From contig CM030715.1 in NCBI GenBank assembly GCA_017979445.1, forward strand, positions 6,874,187 to 6,938,186: 64,000 nt of DNA, written 5' to 3'. Origin of the DNA: Akebia trifoliata. Its lineage: Eukaryota > Streptophyta > Magnoliopsida > Ranunculales > Lardizabalaceae. The number at the start of each line of letters is the position of its first letter. Within the stretch, counting starts at the first letter, position 1. A program made the translations under genes and the position numbers. Positions 1 to 10,292 of the stretch are shown here, piece after piece. The notes under the pieces were generated by a model that was not told the DNA's origin, did not search any database, and saw only the letters and a list, made by a program, of their open reading frames with translations.

Positions 1-2320
1 GTCATATCGATCATCATTGAATTAATAAGCTTCATTGATGTCCCTCTTAGATTATTTCAAAATTTAACTTCAAACGAGGTCTGCGAGTTTTTGAGATATG
101 ACAGATAGCCAATCAAACTTGTGAATCAACGTTTTCTTCCCTATCATTGATATTGAATTTCTGTTTTTGAATTCATACGAGTCTTTGCTATGCTGCAATC
201 GTACACTCTAAACCTTTGTAGAAGGGGGTCAGATTATTTGCACCCACCATTTGTGTTCACTTCACCCACCTAAAAAAAAATGCATTTTGAGGTGGGTTAT
301 ATAGAGGAAAGTGGGTGCAGTAAGCATTAAAGTGGGTATAGCTTGGGCCTTCGTAAAAAGACCATCAGCGTTCTTTTCTTGTGACATAATTGTTTCAATG
401 TTGTCTTGAAATTCATTCTCGTTGAAATGTGCATCAGTCTTAACTGTACCAAACCCTTAATGCTCTATTAAATTTTTATTTTTTATTTATATAAGTTGGG
501 ACTTAAAAAATTTTGCTTCTATCCAATTCATAATCTAGTGATTGTTACACATTCACTTCTTCGTTAAAACCTCCATTAAAAAAAAAGCTTGAGTCATCGT
601 TAAATTGAAATACATTCAAATTATTATTATTTTTATTTGTGTGAATATGATCTCTAATGGAAAAAAAGATGACAAAAAAAAATTAAATTTGAAGAAAGAA
701 AATATATAAAATATGCATTCATCAACCACCACTCAAATTCAATCTATATAATGAAACATGAAATACTTTTGTATGGCACAAACATCCAATCAATTATAAT
801 TTTGTGAAAAACAAAATTTCCATCAAATTATAGTGTCATGAGACCTACTTTATTTTTATTATTCTCCATCTCCTCTAATTTTACTTTATTTTTTTTTTCT
901 ATCATTTTAATTCATTTTATTATTTTTCATCTTTTACATCTTTAATCTTAATTTTTTTATTAATATCTTTCCAACTCTATTTTTTTTTTTCACGTTTACC
1001 CCATTAACTCAAAAGAGGTTGCCTTTTCTTTTAATTTTACTATATATTCTCTTTTATCCCTTTAATATCAATTTTTTAATAATATCATTTTCATCAAATT
1101 ATATCTTCTTTGAACCCACTTTATTTTATTTATTCACATCTCTTAATTTTATTATATTTTTTCTTTTATCTTTTTAATTTTTTTTTTTTTTTATAATAAT
1201 TTTGTGAGTTAAACTTCCCACTTTATTTTCTCTTCTACCTCTTTAATATTTTTCATTTATTATCCATTTAATCTCAAAATTTTTATAACATTATCTCTTT
1301 AAATTTTTTTTTTTTTCAACTTTTACGTCTTTAACTCATAAGAGGATGTCCCTCCTCTAACTTAATATACTCTCTATTCTCATTTAACACATTTTTATTA
1401 TTTTTCATTTATTATCCCCTTAATCTTAATTTTTTTAATAATAATTCTTCAATCATACTATAATTTCTTAAGATCCACTTTATTTTTATTATTTTATTTT
1501 TATTTTTTTAATATATTTATTTTATTATTTTTATAATTTATTTTATTATTTTATTATTTTATTATTTTATTATTTTTTATTTATTTTTTTTATTTTTTTA
1601 TCTCAATTTTTTCATATGCCCATATAATAGGCATAGGTGAACTTTAATACATTAATATAAGCCCCCGAACGAAAAGAAGAAGAAGAAGAAGAAAAAAAAA
1701 AAAAAACACACACACACACACACCAAACTCTCAGTGTTAACTTGTGCCTTAAGTCACACGCATTACATACGAGAGTTGCTATTGCCACATCAATTTTTTT
1801 TACTAATGCCACATCAACTGTATAAAAGCTTATATAAGAATTGGTGTGGCAATAGTAGCCCTCATTAAATACTCCTCTGAACTTTATTTTTCTACCAAAA
1901 ATACACTCCAACGCTTATCTTTCATAGATCTTTTTCTTCCGGATACACAAAGAAAAAGATCTATGAAAGAACTAAAAAACCAAAAAAAATTATTTAAATG
2001 TAGAAATGAACGTAAAAATCAAATCAAAATTGTAAAAATTTATTTAATAAAAATATTTATTAAACAAAATTTACGAATATTTTTTGTTAATAAATCCTCG
2101 ATTGAAAAATCGCACATTAGCCAAATTAGAGAATTTTGCTACCAATCAAAATATAATTAACCCCAAAACAAATCTGCAACAAACCTTAAAAAAATTCATT
2201 AATTTCTTCATTCTTCCACAACTTCTCATTTACAGGAGAGGAAAAAAAAAAAAAAAAGGCCTAGTTGTATGAGACTAGAATTGCACATTACACATAGAAA
2301 CCACAAAACACCATAAAATC
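1..2320. other. AT-rich intergenic DNA, no gene seen
   Basis: No open frame here resembles a protein I know. From about 825 to 1620 the sequence is very T-rich and looks like a degenerate tandem array: phrases such as CCACTTTATTTT and AACTCAWAAGAGG recur every few hundred bases. Open frames at 1612-1911 (minus), 1846-2160 and 2084-2272 (plus) are low-complexity and are not called. The DNA just below 2320 should hold the 3' UTR and poly(A) region of the minus-strand MBF1c gene. Confidence 0.6.
1674..1723. repeat. compound microsatellite (AAG)n-(A)n-(CA)n
   Basis: Consecutive AAG units run into an A tract and then CA units. It is a simple repeat and likely polymorphic. Confidence 0.9.
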
Positions 2321-2758
2321 TCAATTATTTACCATTTTGCCCCTAAGCTTAACACCCAAAACTCTCTCCATCTTCGCCAACACAATCTGGTTCGGTACAG
2401 CTTTCCCACTCTCGTACTCTTGTACAACCTGAGGTCTCTCATTAATCTGCTTCGCCAACTCAGCCTGGCTCATCTTCTTCGCTAATCTCGCCTTCTGTAT
2501 CGCTTGCCTCACCTCTGTCGAAACCCGATCCAGCGCAGCCGGTTCAGCCGCTTCATCCAGTTTTTTCGTGTTTACTACTGTAACCGGTTTCTTATTCGAA
2601 GCTGCATCGAACTTCTTCACGGTCTGGACCAAACCGCCGGTTCGGAGTGCCTGGTTCACGGCTTTTGGGTCACGGAGATCCTGAGCTTTGGGTTTGGACT
2701 TGTGTAGGACCACTGGTTCCCAATCTTGGCTTATCGCTCCTGAAAATCGGCTCGGCAT
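2321..2758 (-). CDS. MBF1C: multiprotein-bridging factor 1c (MBF1c), transcriptional coactivator
   Basis: Complete 145-residue single-exon reading frame. MBF1 proteins bridge gene-specific transcription factors and TATA-binding protein; the plant c-type is nuclear, heat-induced and linked to thermotolerance (family knowledge, best studied in Arabidopsis). Visible in the sequence: the N-terminal MBF1 domain opens with MPSRF, followed by QDWEPVVLHK and DLRDPKAVNQALR (residues 1 to about 75). A Cro/C1-type helix-turn-helix follows at about 86-140, with KKMSQAELAKQINERPQVVQ and a GKAVPN turn. The protein ends in VKLRGKMVNN. Length matches the c-type (about 145-150 residues), and the N-terminal MPSR start and lack of introns also favour c over a/b. 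The ATG at 2756-2758 is the only in-frame start that yields the conserved N-terminus. It has its own promoter with heat-shock elements (2876-2923), and a hAT-like element is inserted about 200 bp upstream. Confidence 0.96.
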   Translation of the reverse strand: MPSRFSGAISQDWEPVVLHKSKPKAQDLRDPKAVNQALRTGGLVQTVKKFDAASNKKPVTVVNTKKLDEAAEPAALDRVSTEVRQAIQKARLAKKMSQAELAKQINERPQVVQEYESGKAVPNQIVLAKMERVLGVKLRGKMVNN

Positions 2759-2849
2759 CTTGTAAGAGGATGGGAGTTCTGTGGAATTATAGTGAATGTT
2801 AGAGGACGTGTTGGATAAAATTTGTTGAGAAATGGACGATTTGGAGTAG

Positions 2850-2857
2850 CTTTTATA
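2850..2857 (-). promoter_or_regulatory. TATA box of MBF1c
   Basis: On the minus strand this reads TATAAAAG, about 92 bases upstream of the MBF1c ATG. It would place transcription start near 2820 and give a short 5' UTR of roughly 60 bases. No competing TATA is as well placed. The two heat-shock elements lie immediately upstream. Confidence 0.75.
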
Positions 2858-2875
2858 GAAAGTGGAGAGGGCCTG

Positions 2876-2883
2876 GAAGGTTC
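2876..2883 (-). promoter_or_regulatory. proximal heat-shock-element core
   Basis: GAACCTTC on the minus strand fits the inverted GAAnnTTC unit bound by heat-shock factor trimers. It sits about 20 bases upstream of the TATA box. A third unit is weak (GG instead of GAA). Confidence 0.65.
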
Positions 2884-2904
2884 TTTGCGTGTCGAGACGG
2901 TTTG

Positions 2905-2923
2905 TCTCTGGAAACTTCGGTAA
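2905..2923 (-). promoter_or_regulatory. distal heat-shock element, about four units
   Basis: The minus strand reads TTACCGAAGTTTCCAGAG: alternating units TTA-GAA-TTC-GAG at 5-base spacing, two perfect and two with one mismatch. Together with the proximal core this is the arrangement expected of a heat-inducible gene and agrees with the known heat induction of MBF1c. Only 33 bases separate it from the TSD of the hAT-like element. Confidence 0.7.
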
Positions 2924-3152
2924 AAGTTTAAATCAACCATACGGTGTAGGTTTAGGTAGGGGTGCAACTTGGTCCGGTTCAAACTGAGAACCGAATCAAA
3001 TCGATAGGTGGTTTGGTTTGATTTGAAATAAGTTGTGATTTCATTCCGAATTACAAAAATTGAGAATCGATCAATTTAGTTCGGTTCTCGGATCAAGTTT
3101 GTATAGACCCAAATCAAACCAAGAATCAAACACCTATGCAATATATATATAT

Positions 3153-4254
3153 GGGGCGGTTCGAGGGCTGTGTTAGAAACAGAATGAGAAACCCATGTTT
3201 CTAGGACGTTGGATTAAGGGAAACCGACGGCTAAGAACGGGGGAGACGTCACTTCAAAAGAAACGAGTTTCTTTTAAAACTTTCTATTGAATTCCAATCA
3301 CCTCCCTCATTTTTTGTTTTTTTTTTTAAAAACAAAGGGAAATAAATTGTCATTACAACTCACTGTCTCTCTCACAAGTCCCCTCTCTTATTCTCTCTCT
3401 GTCTCATACGAATTTCACACAGAGAGTAGATGATTCTCTCTCTCTCTCTCTCTCTCATAGACGAATCGAGCTCTTCCAACCGTTTAAAATGTGTTACAGG
3501 ATTGCCACAGAAACCGTGTGCTACAGAGGATCCGCTCCCGCTACCTACACAAAATATCATCCTACTTGGTGATTTCTTCTCAAAACACCACTGTCGTTTG
3601 CACAAACTAGTTATCTGTTGAGTCAAAACTTAGATTAATCATCCTCTTCTTTAAGATTCCATATTCAAATAGAATAAAATTATAATTGAAGGAAACCTCT
3701 TTTTTTCCCTTCTCTTTTTTAACTGAAAGAGATAAGGATGGAAAACCAGTGGTTTAATGGCAACATTGACTAGAAAATAAATAAATAAATCAATCGTCTT
3801 GTTTGCATGAAGAAAGGTATGATAGCTTTCCGAATTGAGACATATTAATAGCAATGGCGAAACCTCACTAGAAAGGTCATTTTATTTCTAAAATTCAACT
3901 GTAAGTAATAATCGTTATTTTTGTTTTCTCAAGCCATATACATGTACCAACCATTTTGATCACAAACTCTAGATTGAGAGAGAGAGATCTTGAGATAGAT
4001 CGAGAGAGAGAATCGTCTACTTTCCGTGTGAAATTCGTATGAGACAGAGAGAATAAGAAAGGGGACTTGTGAGAGAGACAGTGAGTTGTAATGAGAGTTT
4101 ATTTTTTATTTTTATTTTTTTTAACAAAAAACGAGGGAGGTGATTGGAATTCAATATAAAGTTTTAAAAGAAACTCGTTTCTTTTGAAGTGACGTCTCCC
4201 CCGTTCTTAGCTGTCGGTTTCCCTTAATCCAACGTCCTAGAAACATGGGTTTCT
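3153..4254. mobile_element. TIR/fold-back element with ~240-bp inverted arms
   Basis: Positions 3187-3430 and 4018-4254 are near-perfect inverted repeats, with matching stretches such as GGACGTTGGATTAAGGGAAA and its complement. The outer left tip GGGGCGGTTCGAGGGC (3153-3168) has no partner on the right, because the right arm ends abruptly at the LTR that starts at 4255. The central 590 bases hold a CT microsatellite (about 3436-3456) and a stretch open on both strands (3430-3621 plus, 3372-3626 minus) that I cannot assign; it may be captured host sequence. Confidence 0.7.
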
Positions 4255-6652
4255 TGTAACACCCCGGATTTTCAACTCATATCTCGAGAAAATTAAATGG
4301 TGAGATTTGGAAAAAAATATCGAAGGAGAGACTTAGAGTAAAATACTCGGATCTTGTTATGATTAATTTCGAGGAAAATTCAACTTCGTCATTAGATTCA
4401 AAAGAATCGAAATATATACATTAGCCTGTAAGCAAATCCGAATTCGAATTCGGATAGAGAAGTTATAGAATCCTCGAATTTCGTGTTAAGTGGGACCCAA
4501 AACAGTGGAATTTCGTTAGAGCGAGAATCGAAAAGATTTGATGACACCATTAGATCCGAATCGAAAAATTATTCGAAATGGTATATTCGTTTGTCGTTTT
4601 CCGAGTCCGAATAGTTAAGTTACGATTGAAACTAGAAATAAGAGGGAAATTACAAGTATGCCCCTCAGCTTTATTATAAAAAGGAATCTGATTTCTTTTA
4701 TTTCATTCTTTCCTCTTCTTCTCTAAGAAAATCCCAAACGACAGCCACTTCTCCACCCTAGGGTTTCGACCAATTTCCGTCAAGTTTGTGCGCGAACGAA
4801 GCCGAGTTGAACCTCGACGAAGAAGGCAAAATTGTCGGCCACGACGAGGGCTACAACTTCACCACCTTTGGTTGTTCATTCTTGTTCGTTTTCTCCATCC
4901 TCCATCAAAAATCAGCCGGGTATCTCGAATAAACCTCCACATCTTCCGTCCGAGGGCTTCATCAAGTTAGGAGCTAAGTCTATACTTCATTTTAGAGGAG
5001 AAGGAAAACGTCATTGTCGGATACCTTGCAAACCCTCGCTCGTTTCGCATCCAAGTCAGCCCAACCTCGACTCTCGAGCCATCCAACCTTGAGTTGTAGT
5101 GCTAGCTTGTACCCTTGGCGTTCACAACCAAGTAAGGGACTTCCAATTCTTATTGGTAGCTTTAGATTTCTCAATGTGCATTTAGGGTTTTGAAACAAAA
5201 CTTATTGTTTGCATTTAAATCGTAGAAATTGGTGTTTGATTTCAAATTCATGGTAGAAGTAGGTGTTTTGTTTGTGCTTTATCGAATTTTGATAACAAAA
5301 TTGTGGGTGGGTCGAATGGTTCGAAGAATGGAAGAAGAAATCGAAAAAGGGATCGAAAAACCCAAAAATCGCGAGTGAGGTTCAGGCTGTAGGTGGGAAG
5401 GGTCGGTGCCACCGGCACCTACCGAAGGCATTCTGTCGATCCCACCGACAGAATGTTGCTTCTGCCACCGACGAAATCAAGAAGCCGTCGAAAACTTTGT
5501 TCTGTCAGCAGGACTGTCGGTCCCACCGACACCTGCCGATGTGTATTATTTCGGTTCCACCGACAGCATATTGATTCTGCCACCGACAGACAGTTTTGAC
5601 CAGAACAGTGTTCTGACTCTTGGCTTGACCTCCTCACACCTTATACACTATTTCTCACCCTTTATTTCATTAAAAACATTTAAGTAAATGTCCTCTTTAA
5701 TTTTTACTTTCCATTTACTTTACGTTCTTTAATGAAATTAAGGTTTTACCCCCCATTTCGGAACAATGGAAATGGTTTTAAGATCCAAATCTCAAAGGAT
5801 CAAAATCCAAATTTTGGTTTCAAGAACAAAACGTAATTTTCGACGTTTTCGGCAAGTTTTCAAAATGAAATAACTTTCTCGTTTCTTTGAATTAGATTAC
5901 AAAAACTATATGGTGTCGAATCTCATGATCGAGACTTTCATTTCGAAAAACCCGTTTTCAATTTCGAAAACTTTGAAAATTTGAGTTTCCGACACTTAGC
6001 CAAATTTTCACCAGCTTTCATTATTTTTAACAGCTTTTGCCCCGTGCATCATCGGGACCTTTTTTGTGAATAAACTTTGAAGGTTTTCAATGGAAAGACT
6101 GAAATAATGATCTTGAAAGATTGAAAATTGATGGTTGATTTGAAAAGACGAAAAATGAGAATGTTGAAAGAATGGAAAAGGGATGAAACGGTAAATTGTG
6201 AGAATCACACCCGAGGGGTGATGTCTGCCTTTTACATTGTATGTTGTATGTAGGTTGGTGAAAGGATATCCAGGTTATTAATGAAAGGGTTGCATGTTTA
6301 TTTCCGATTATGTTAGCGCGTGCGCTGAGTACTGTTATTTACTTTTAGGTCGGGTGGCCACAGTTGCATGGTAAGAACTGGATATCCATTCTCAACCTTG
6401 TTCTGTTAATTTCTGTTTTGTTTTAAATGAAAAACTATATATATACGTAATTATTTTGTGAGCTGTTAAAGGGTTTGTGAATGCCTGAAGGGATAGTGTG
6501 TCACATCATCCAGAGGGGTGCACTATCCTGGGATGTACGGTAGGGATCACCAAACTCATACGTGGTATGGGAAGCGTATGAGAGTGGAGTCACAACTGGA
6601 ATCCGGGTCCATTCCTTTCTTATCTTTACCAGTGAACGTGTATTGTAAAGGT
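4255..6652 (+). mobile_element. truncated LTR of family 1 (sense plus)
   Basis: It begins TGTAACACCCCGGATTTTC, the same terminus that closes the minus-oriented family-1 LTRs at 19340, 23779 and 33578. A TATA box (TATAAAAAG, 4675-4683) about 420 bases inside marks the U3/R boundary and fixes the sense strand. It matches the 15961-19340 LTR in reverse up to GTATTGTAAAGGT and then stops. About 1 kb of its 3' part is missing, and a second TIR element follows directly. The ATG frames inside (4788-5687) are not gene-like. Confidence 0.75.
5403..5593. repeat. cluster of short palindromic CCACCGACAG/CTGTCGGTGG motifs within the LTR
   Basis: At least six copies of a YCACCGAC core or its complement occur in under 200 bases, several forming small inverted repeats around GGTGCCACC-like centres. 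The same cluster sits at the equivalent place in the 16-kb LTR (about 18017-18228), and a decayed form is at 35425-35490. It is therefore a conserved feature of this LTR family, in the part after the TATA box. Confidence 0.65.
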
Positions 6653-6782
6653 TCAGGTTCAAGGGACATATGAGAAAACATATGTAAAAACAATGTAACA
6701 TTAATAAATTTTCAAAAAATGGGTTAGAAATTCTGGATTGAGCTGATTTTTTGTGAGGATGATCTCTATGATGGGATGATCA

Positions 6783-7033
6783 TCCGAAAAAAAAATTAGT
6801 CCAATATGAAACTTCTAACACCATTAAAAGTGATTTAGAATGTGGATCGTCGATTTTTTACCAATTTTTGTTAATAATTTGTATATCACTTTTGATGGAT
6901 TTAAAAGTTTCTGATTGAGCTGATTTTTTGTGATGATGATCTTCTCATCATAGTGACCATCCTCGCAAAAAATCAGCTCAATCTAAAATCTCTAACCCAT
7001 ATTTTGAAAAACCATTGTTTTTTCATATGTTTT
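6783..7033 (+). repeat. 251-bp direct repeat, left copy
   Basis: Nearly identical to 9074-9325; I count about three substitutions and a one-base difference in an A run. It covers the right arm of hairpin 1, the spacer and hairpin 2 of the TIR element. The near-identity suggests a recent duplication. Confidence 0.85.
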
Positions 7034-7572
7034 ACAAGTCTAACCTCACTCCAATCATGACAATAGAACCTGAGTTGGAAAAGTCCTGTCCAAAAACAAT
7101 TGCTCAGTCAATCTTTGTCAAACCAAATCATTTTATCTCTTCAGTTCATACCAAGACTCAAAAATTTTACGAGTTCATTCTCGTAGACTCAGATTCTGCT
7201 CTCATCACCCATACCCCATATAAAAATGATCCTAATAGAATTTTCCACTCTAAATGTAAAATTCTGAAAATTCTTACTCTTACTACATGGGGACAAAATC
7301 CTAATACCATGAAAAAACTATCCCAACCTTTCAATCCTCAATATTATAATTATTGGGATTATCAGAAAGCCTGGTTCAATACTTTCACCTTCCAAAATGA
7401 CCAATATAACCATTCCTGGTTTTTTCTTTTCAATGACCAAATCGAGATCCAATTTCCAAATTGGTTTGCAGAATGGTGGAACCAATATGGACCTATACCA
7501 GCCATCCTTCCTGCACCAGTACAAGAAGGATTTCAATATTTCATCCAAAACTTCATGGCTCCAGAATACTAA
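7015..7572 (+). pseudogene. retroelement/pararetrovirus-like protein fragment
   Basis: A 185-codon open frame whose first codons lie in the adjacent TIR repeat, so the ATG at 7015 is probably not original. The later part is aromatic-rich, with motifs such as HSWFFLF and FPNWFAEWWNQYGP. I associate these loosely with polyproteins of LTR retroelements or endogenous caulimovirus-like sequences, but I cannot name the family. No protease, reverse transcriptase or RNase H motif is visible nearby, so it is a fragment. Other open frames at 7397-7830 and 7318-7608 (minus) are shadows or downstream remnants. Confidence 0.4.
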
Positions 7573-7987
7573 AATCAGACTCCAAATCTTTTGATCTTTT
7601 TTGCACAATTCTCTCTAGCATGGATTTGCTGTTGGGAATATTGCACAGGTTCAATTTTCCAATTCCATGCTATACCAGCATTTTCAAGAAAATTTAAAGT
7701 CAAATGGTGGGCAAATCTAAGGTTTGAAAAAGCTATCAAAGCAGGAGTTACAGCATGGTTACACAGTCACCCCCAACAGTCAAGAATAACTGCACCAAGT
7801 TCCTCAGAATTCCCATTATCCAAGTCATAGTTGCAATCCAAGTTAGCAGGAGCATCTTCGAAGGTAGAAATGCGTAAGCACTTACTTGAGGCACTTTCTC
7901 AAGTTGGAAAAGATGAAGATCCCTATGAAGACTTCACACCTCTCAACGAAGATGATTGTGAAGGAATTCTCCCTCCATGCCATTATC

Positions 7988-8230
7988 CAAGTATATGAAG
8001 TCAAGAAGAATAATCAAAGTCAAGACAAGAAGAATCAAGTCAAGAGAAGAATCAAGTCAAGAAGCCCAGAACAATCAAGAATAGATATACTATGATCAAG
8101 GCCCAGTCAAGCCAAGAAAATTGTTCAAGTATATGAAGTCAAGAAGAATGATCAAAGTCAAGACAAGAAGAATCAAGTCAAGAGAAGAATCAAGTCAAGA
8201 AGCCCAGAACAATCAAGAATAGATATACTA
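7988..8230 (+). repeat. tandem duplication, 105-bp copies, period 138
   Basis: Copies at 7988-8092 and 8126-8230 are almost identical. Each is itself made of AAGTCAAGA-like short units. They lie in the cargo between the 251-bp repeats. Confidence 0.85.
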
Positions 8231-8565
8231 GAATCTTCAAAGAGTCAAAAGTATTAATAATTGAGTCCAAGCCAAGTCCTTATCTCTAGTAGGAAACCAC
8301 CCAAAGGCAGCCGCCCATGTGCTGTTAGAGATAAAAAGGAATATTTAAATAGTATTTTCTTTGGATCTATGTGACCACCTGTCCTCAAATTATCCGTAAA
8401 CTTGTCCATCCATATCCACCCATATCTTCCACTTCACTTTATCAAAGCCAAGAATCTTATCCCTTTACCTCGCTTTTCATAAAACCTTATCTTCAGCAAG
8501 CCCAAGTGTCAAGATCCTAATCAATACCTAGTCGGACTCAAAATAATTTGTTTCAAGTCCGTGTT

Positions 8566-8574
8566 CTATAAAAG
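8566..8574 (+). promoter_or_regulatory. TATA-box-like site in retroelement-like cargo
   Basis: CTATAAAAG followed by a GC-poor leader of about 290 bases before the short open frame at 8861. The arrangement resembles the promoter and leader of an LTR or pararetroviral genome; this is inference from layout only. Confidence 0.4.
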
Positions 8575-8860
8575 GAACACAGAACTTCATGGACAAGCAT
8601 CCGAAAATATCCAAAGACTTCTAAGAAAAGAAACCTTGAAACCCCTAGCCTAAACCTTTGCATCAACCAACCCAAGCATCCTTCTTTTAACCAATCTCCG
8701 TCTACCAACAAAGATCCAAAAAAGAAACTATTTAGGTAATCTTTCTGTCATAAATTTTCTGTTTAATATTTTCTAGCTTTCTTGCTTTGTTATTTACTAC
8801 TTTTATTCCATTATAAACAAGTTTGTTATCTTTGTTTATCAACATCAATTTAGTTTTAAT

Positions 8861-9043
8861 ATGCCTCGTTACAATTTCAATAAGAAAGAAAGACTAGAAA
8901 TTCTAAGAATGTATTATCAAGAATTATACAGCATATATTTATCTTATGCAAGAGAAAATAAACCAAGAGATGAACCATATTGGGAAAATTATCAAAGGTT
9001 GTTTGAAATCAGAGAAGAATATTTAAAATTGCTTCTGCTATAA
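8861..9043 (+). pseudogene. short open frame, probably retroelement-derived
   Basis: Sixty codons starting MPRYNFNKKERLEILRMYYQ, highly charged and probably helical. It follows the TATA-like site and leader and ends 30 bases before the right 251-bp repeat. I do not recognise the family. It could be the first gene of a truncated retroelement or pararetrovirus-like copy, or chance. Confidence 0.3.
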
Positions 9044-9073
9044 ACTTGTCAGTCATCTGAAGTAGATATTACT

Positions 9074-9325
9074 TCCGAAAAAAAAAATTAGTCCAATATG
9101 AAACTTCTAACACCATTAAAAGTGATTTAGAATGTGGATCGTCGATTTTTTACCAATTTTTGTTAATAATTTGTATATCACTTTTGATGGATTTAAAAGT
9201 TTCTGATTGAGCTGATTTTTTGTGATGATGATCTTCTCATCATAGTGACCATCCTCGCAAAAAATCAGCTCAATCTAAAACCTCTAACCCATATTTTGAA
9301 AAACCATTATTTTTTCATATGTTTT
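9074..9325 (+). repeat. 251-bp direct repeat, right copy
   Basis: Second copy of 6783-7033. It starts at what is the right arm of hairpin 1 and runs through hairpin 2, then continues into the true right terminus (to 9349) that the left copy lacks. Confidence 0.85.
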
Positions 9326-9359
9326 TACATATGGCCCTTGAACCGCCCCCATATATATT

Positions 9360-9360
<1 letters not shown>

Positions 9361-9436
<76 letters not shown>

Positions 9437-9437
9437 A
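9361..9437. repeat. (TA)n microsatellite
   Basis: Long uninterrupted TA tract directly beside the right TIR end. A shorter TA tract (3141-3152) borders the left end, consistent with insertion into a TA microsatellite of the outer hAT-like element. Confidence 0.9.
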
Positions 9438-9908
9438 TTATTATTATTATGAATTATTTTAAGTCATAGATTAGTGATCTTTTATGGATAAATTAATGAT
9501 TTTTTATGGATAGATTTGTAATTTATTATATGAAATTTTATGTTTATTTTTTCATTGAAAAATATTACTTATAATTTATAAAATATTTGCAATACGTGGA
9601 ATCGAATTGAACCAAACCGACTTTAATTTGATTTTTGGTTTGGTTCCAATGGAATTTGGTTCGGTTCTGGTTCTTATTTAATGGAACCGACCTATGTCAA
9701 TTCGAATCCAATTTGACATCAAACTGAACCAAATCGAACCAAGTTGTACCCCTAGGTTTAGGGAGGAGGTCGTCCTAAAGGAACACTGTTCTTAAAGAGG
9801 ATTAAATACTACTTTAGTTTAAATAACTTTTAACTCACATGTCATGGGCAAGAAACATTAGTCAAAAACTTCAAATTTATGTAAATAATTCTTTTATAAT
9901 TAAATAAA

Positions 9909-10292
9909 GGGAAATCTACTTAAAAAGGTTAAATATTTTACTATTTACAAAAATAATGTATTTTTTTATATAAAAAAATTATCAAAAACGAATTAAATCG
10001 TTGGAAAAGCTAGAGTTTTAGTAATTTGCTAGAATGTCCAACGTTTTAAATAAAGGCTAAATTACTAGGGTGTTAAAGCAATCTATTAAAACACTAGACA
10101 GTCCAACGTTTTATACATTTAAAAGGCATTTTTTGTAAAGCAATATATTTGAACACATTAAAATGTTGGACGGTCCAACGAGTTATTAAAACGTTATATT
10201 GTCCAATAACTTAATTCGTTTTTTATAATTTTAAAAAAAAAATTCATTCTTTATAAATATTAAAATATTTAATCCGTTTTAGTAATTTTTCC
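9909..10292. mobile_element. MULE-type MITE, 384 bp
   Basis: Long inverted repeats begin GGGAAA at the left and end TTTCC at the right and continue through GGTTAAATATTTTA and TAAAATATTTAATCC. The flanks TTAAATAAA (9900-9908) and TTCAATAAA (10293-10301) form a 9-bp TSD with one mismatch, the length typical of Mutator-like elements. The interior has inverted TCCAACGTTTTA-type motifs and no coding capacity. Confidence 0.75.

Larger units (their letters stand above)
6656..9349. mobile_element. TIR element with double-hairpin module and 2-kb cargo
   Basis: The right end reads CCCTTGAACCGCCCC, the complement of the GGGGCGGTTC tip also seen at 3153. The left end keeps only GGTTCAAGGGACATATG and has lost the outer GGGGC. 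Inside are hairpins at 6721-6824 and 6905-6998 built from a GAGCTGATTTTTTG-type arm. A partial second copy of that structure lies at 9074-9325. Between the two copies is 2 kb of retroelement-like sequence. Confidence 0.6.
2957..9754. mobile_element. hAT-like TIR element, about 0.6 kb core expanded by nested insertions
   Basis: The ends are inverted repeats (TAGGGGTGCAACTTGG at the left, CCAAGTTGTACCCCTA at the right). They are flanked by a perfect 8-bp TSD, GGTTTAGG, at 2949-2956 and 9755-9762. Subterminal regions are rich in GGTTCGGTT/AACCGAACC-type motifs, as in many non-autonomous plant hAT elements. If the inner block 3153-9349 is removed, about 600 bp remain. No transposase is visible. 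Confidence 0.85.

Noticed and set aside
9245..9469. 74-codon frame with a YIYIYI tract
   Set aside because: Product of the TA microsatellite.
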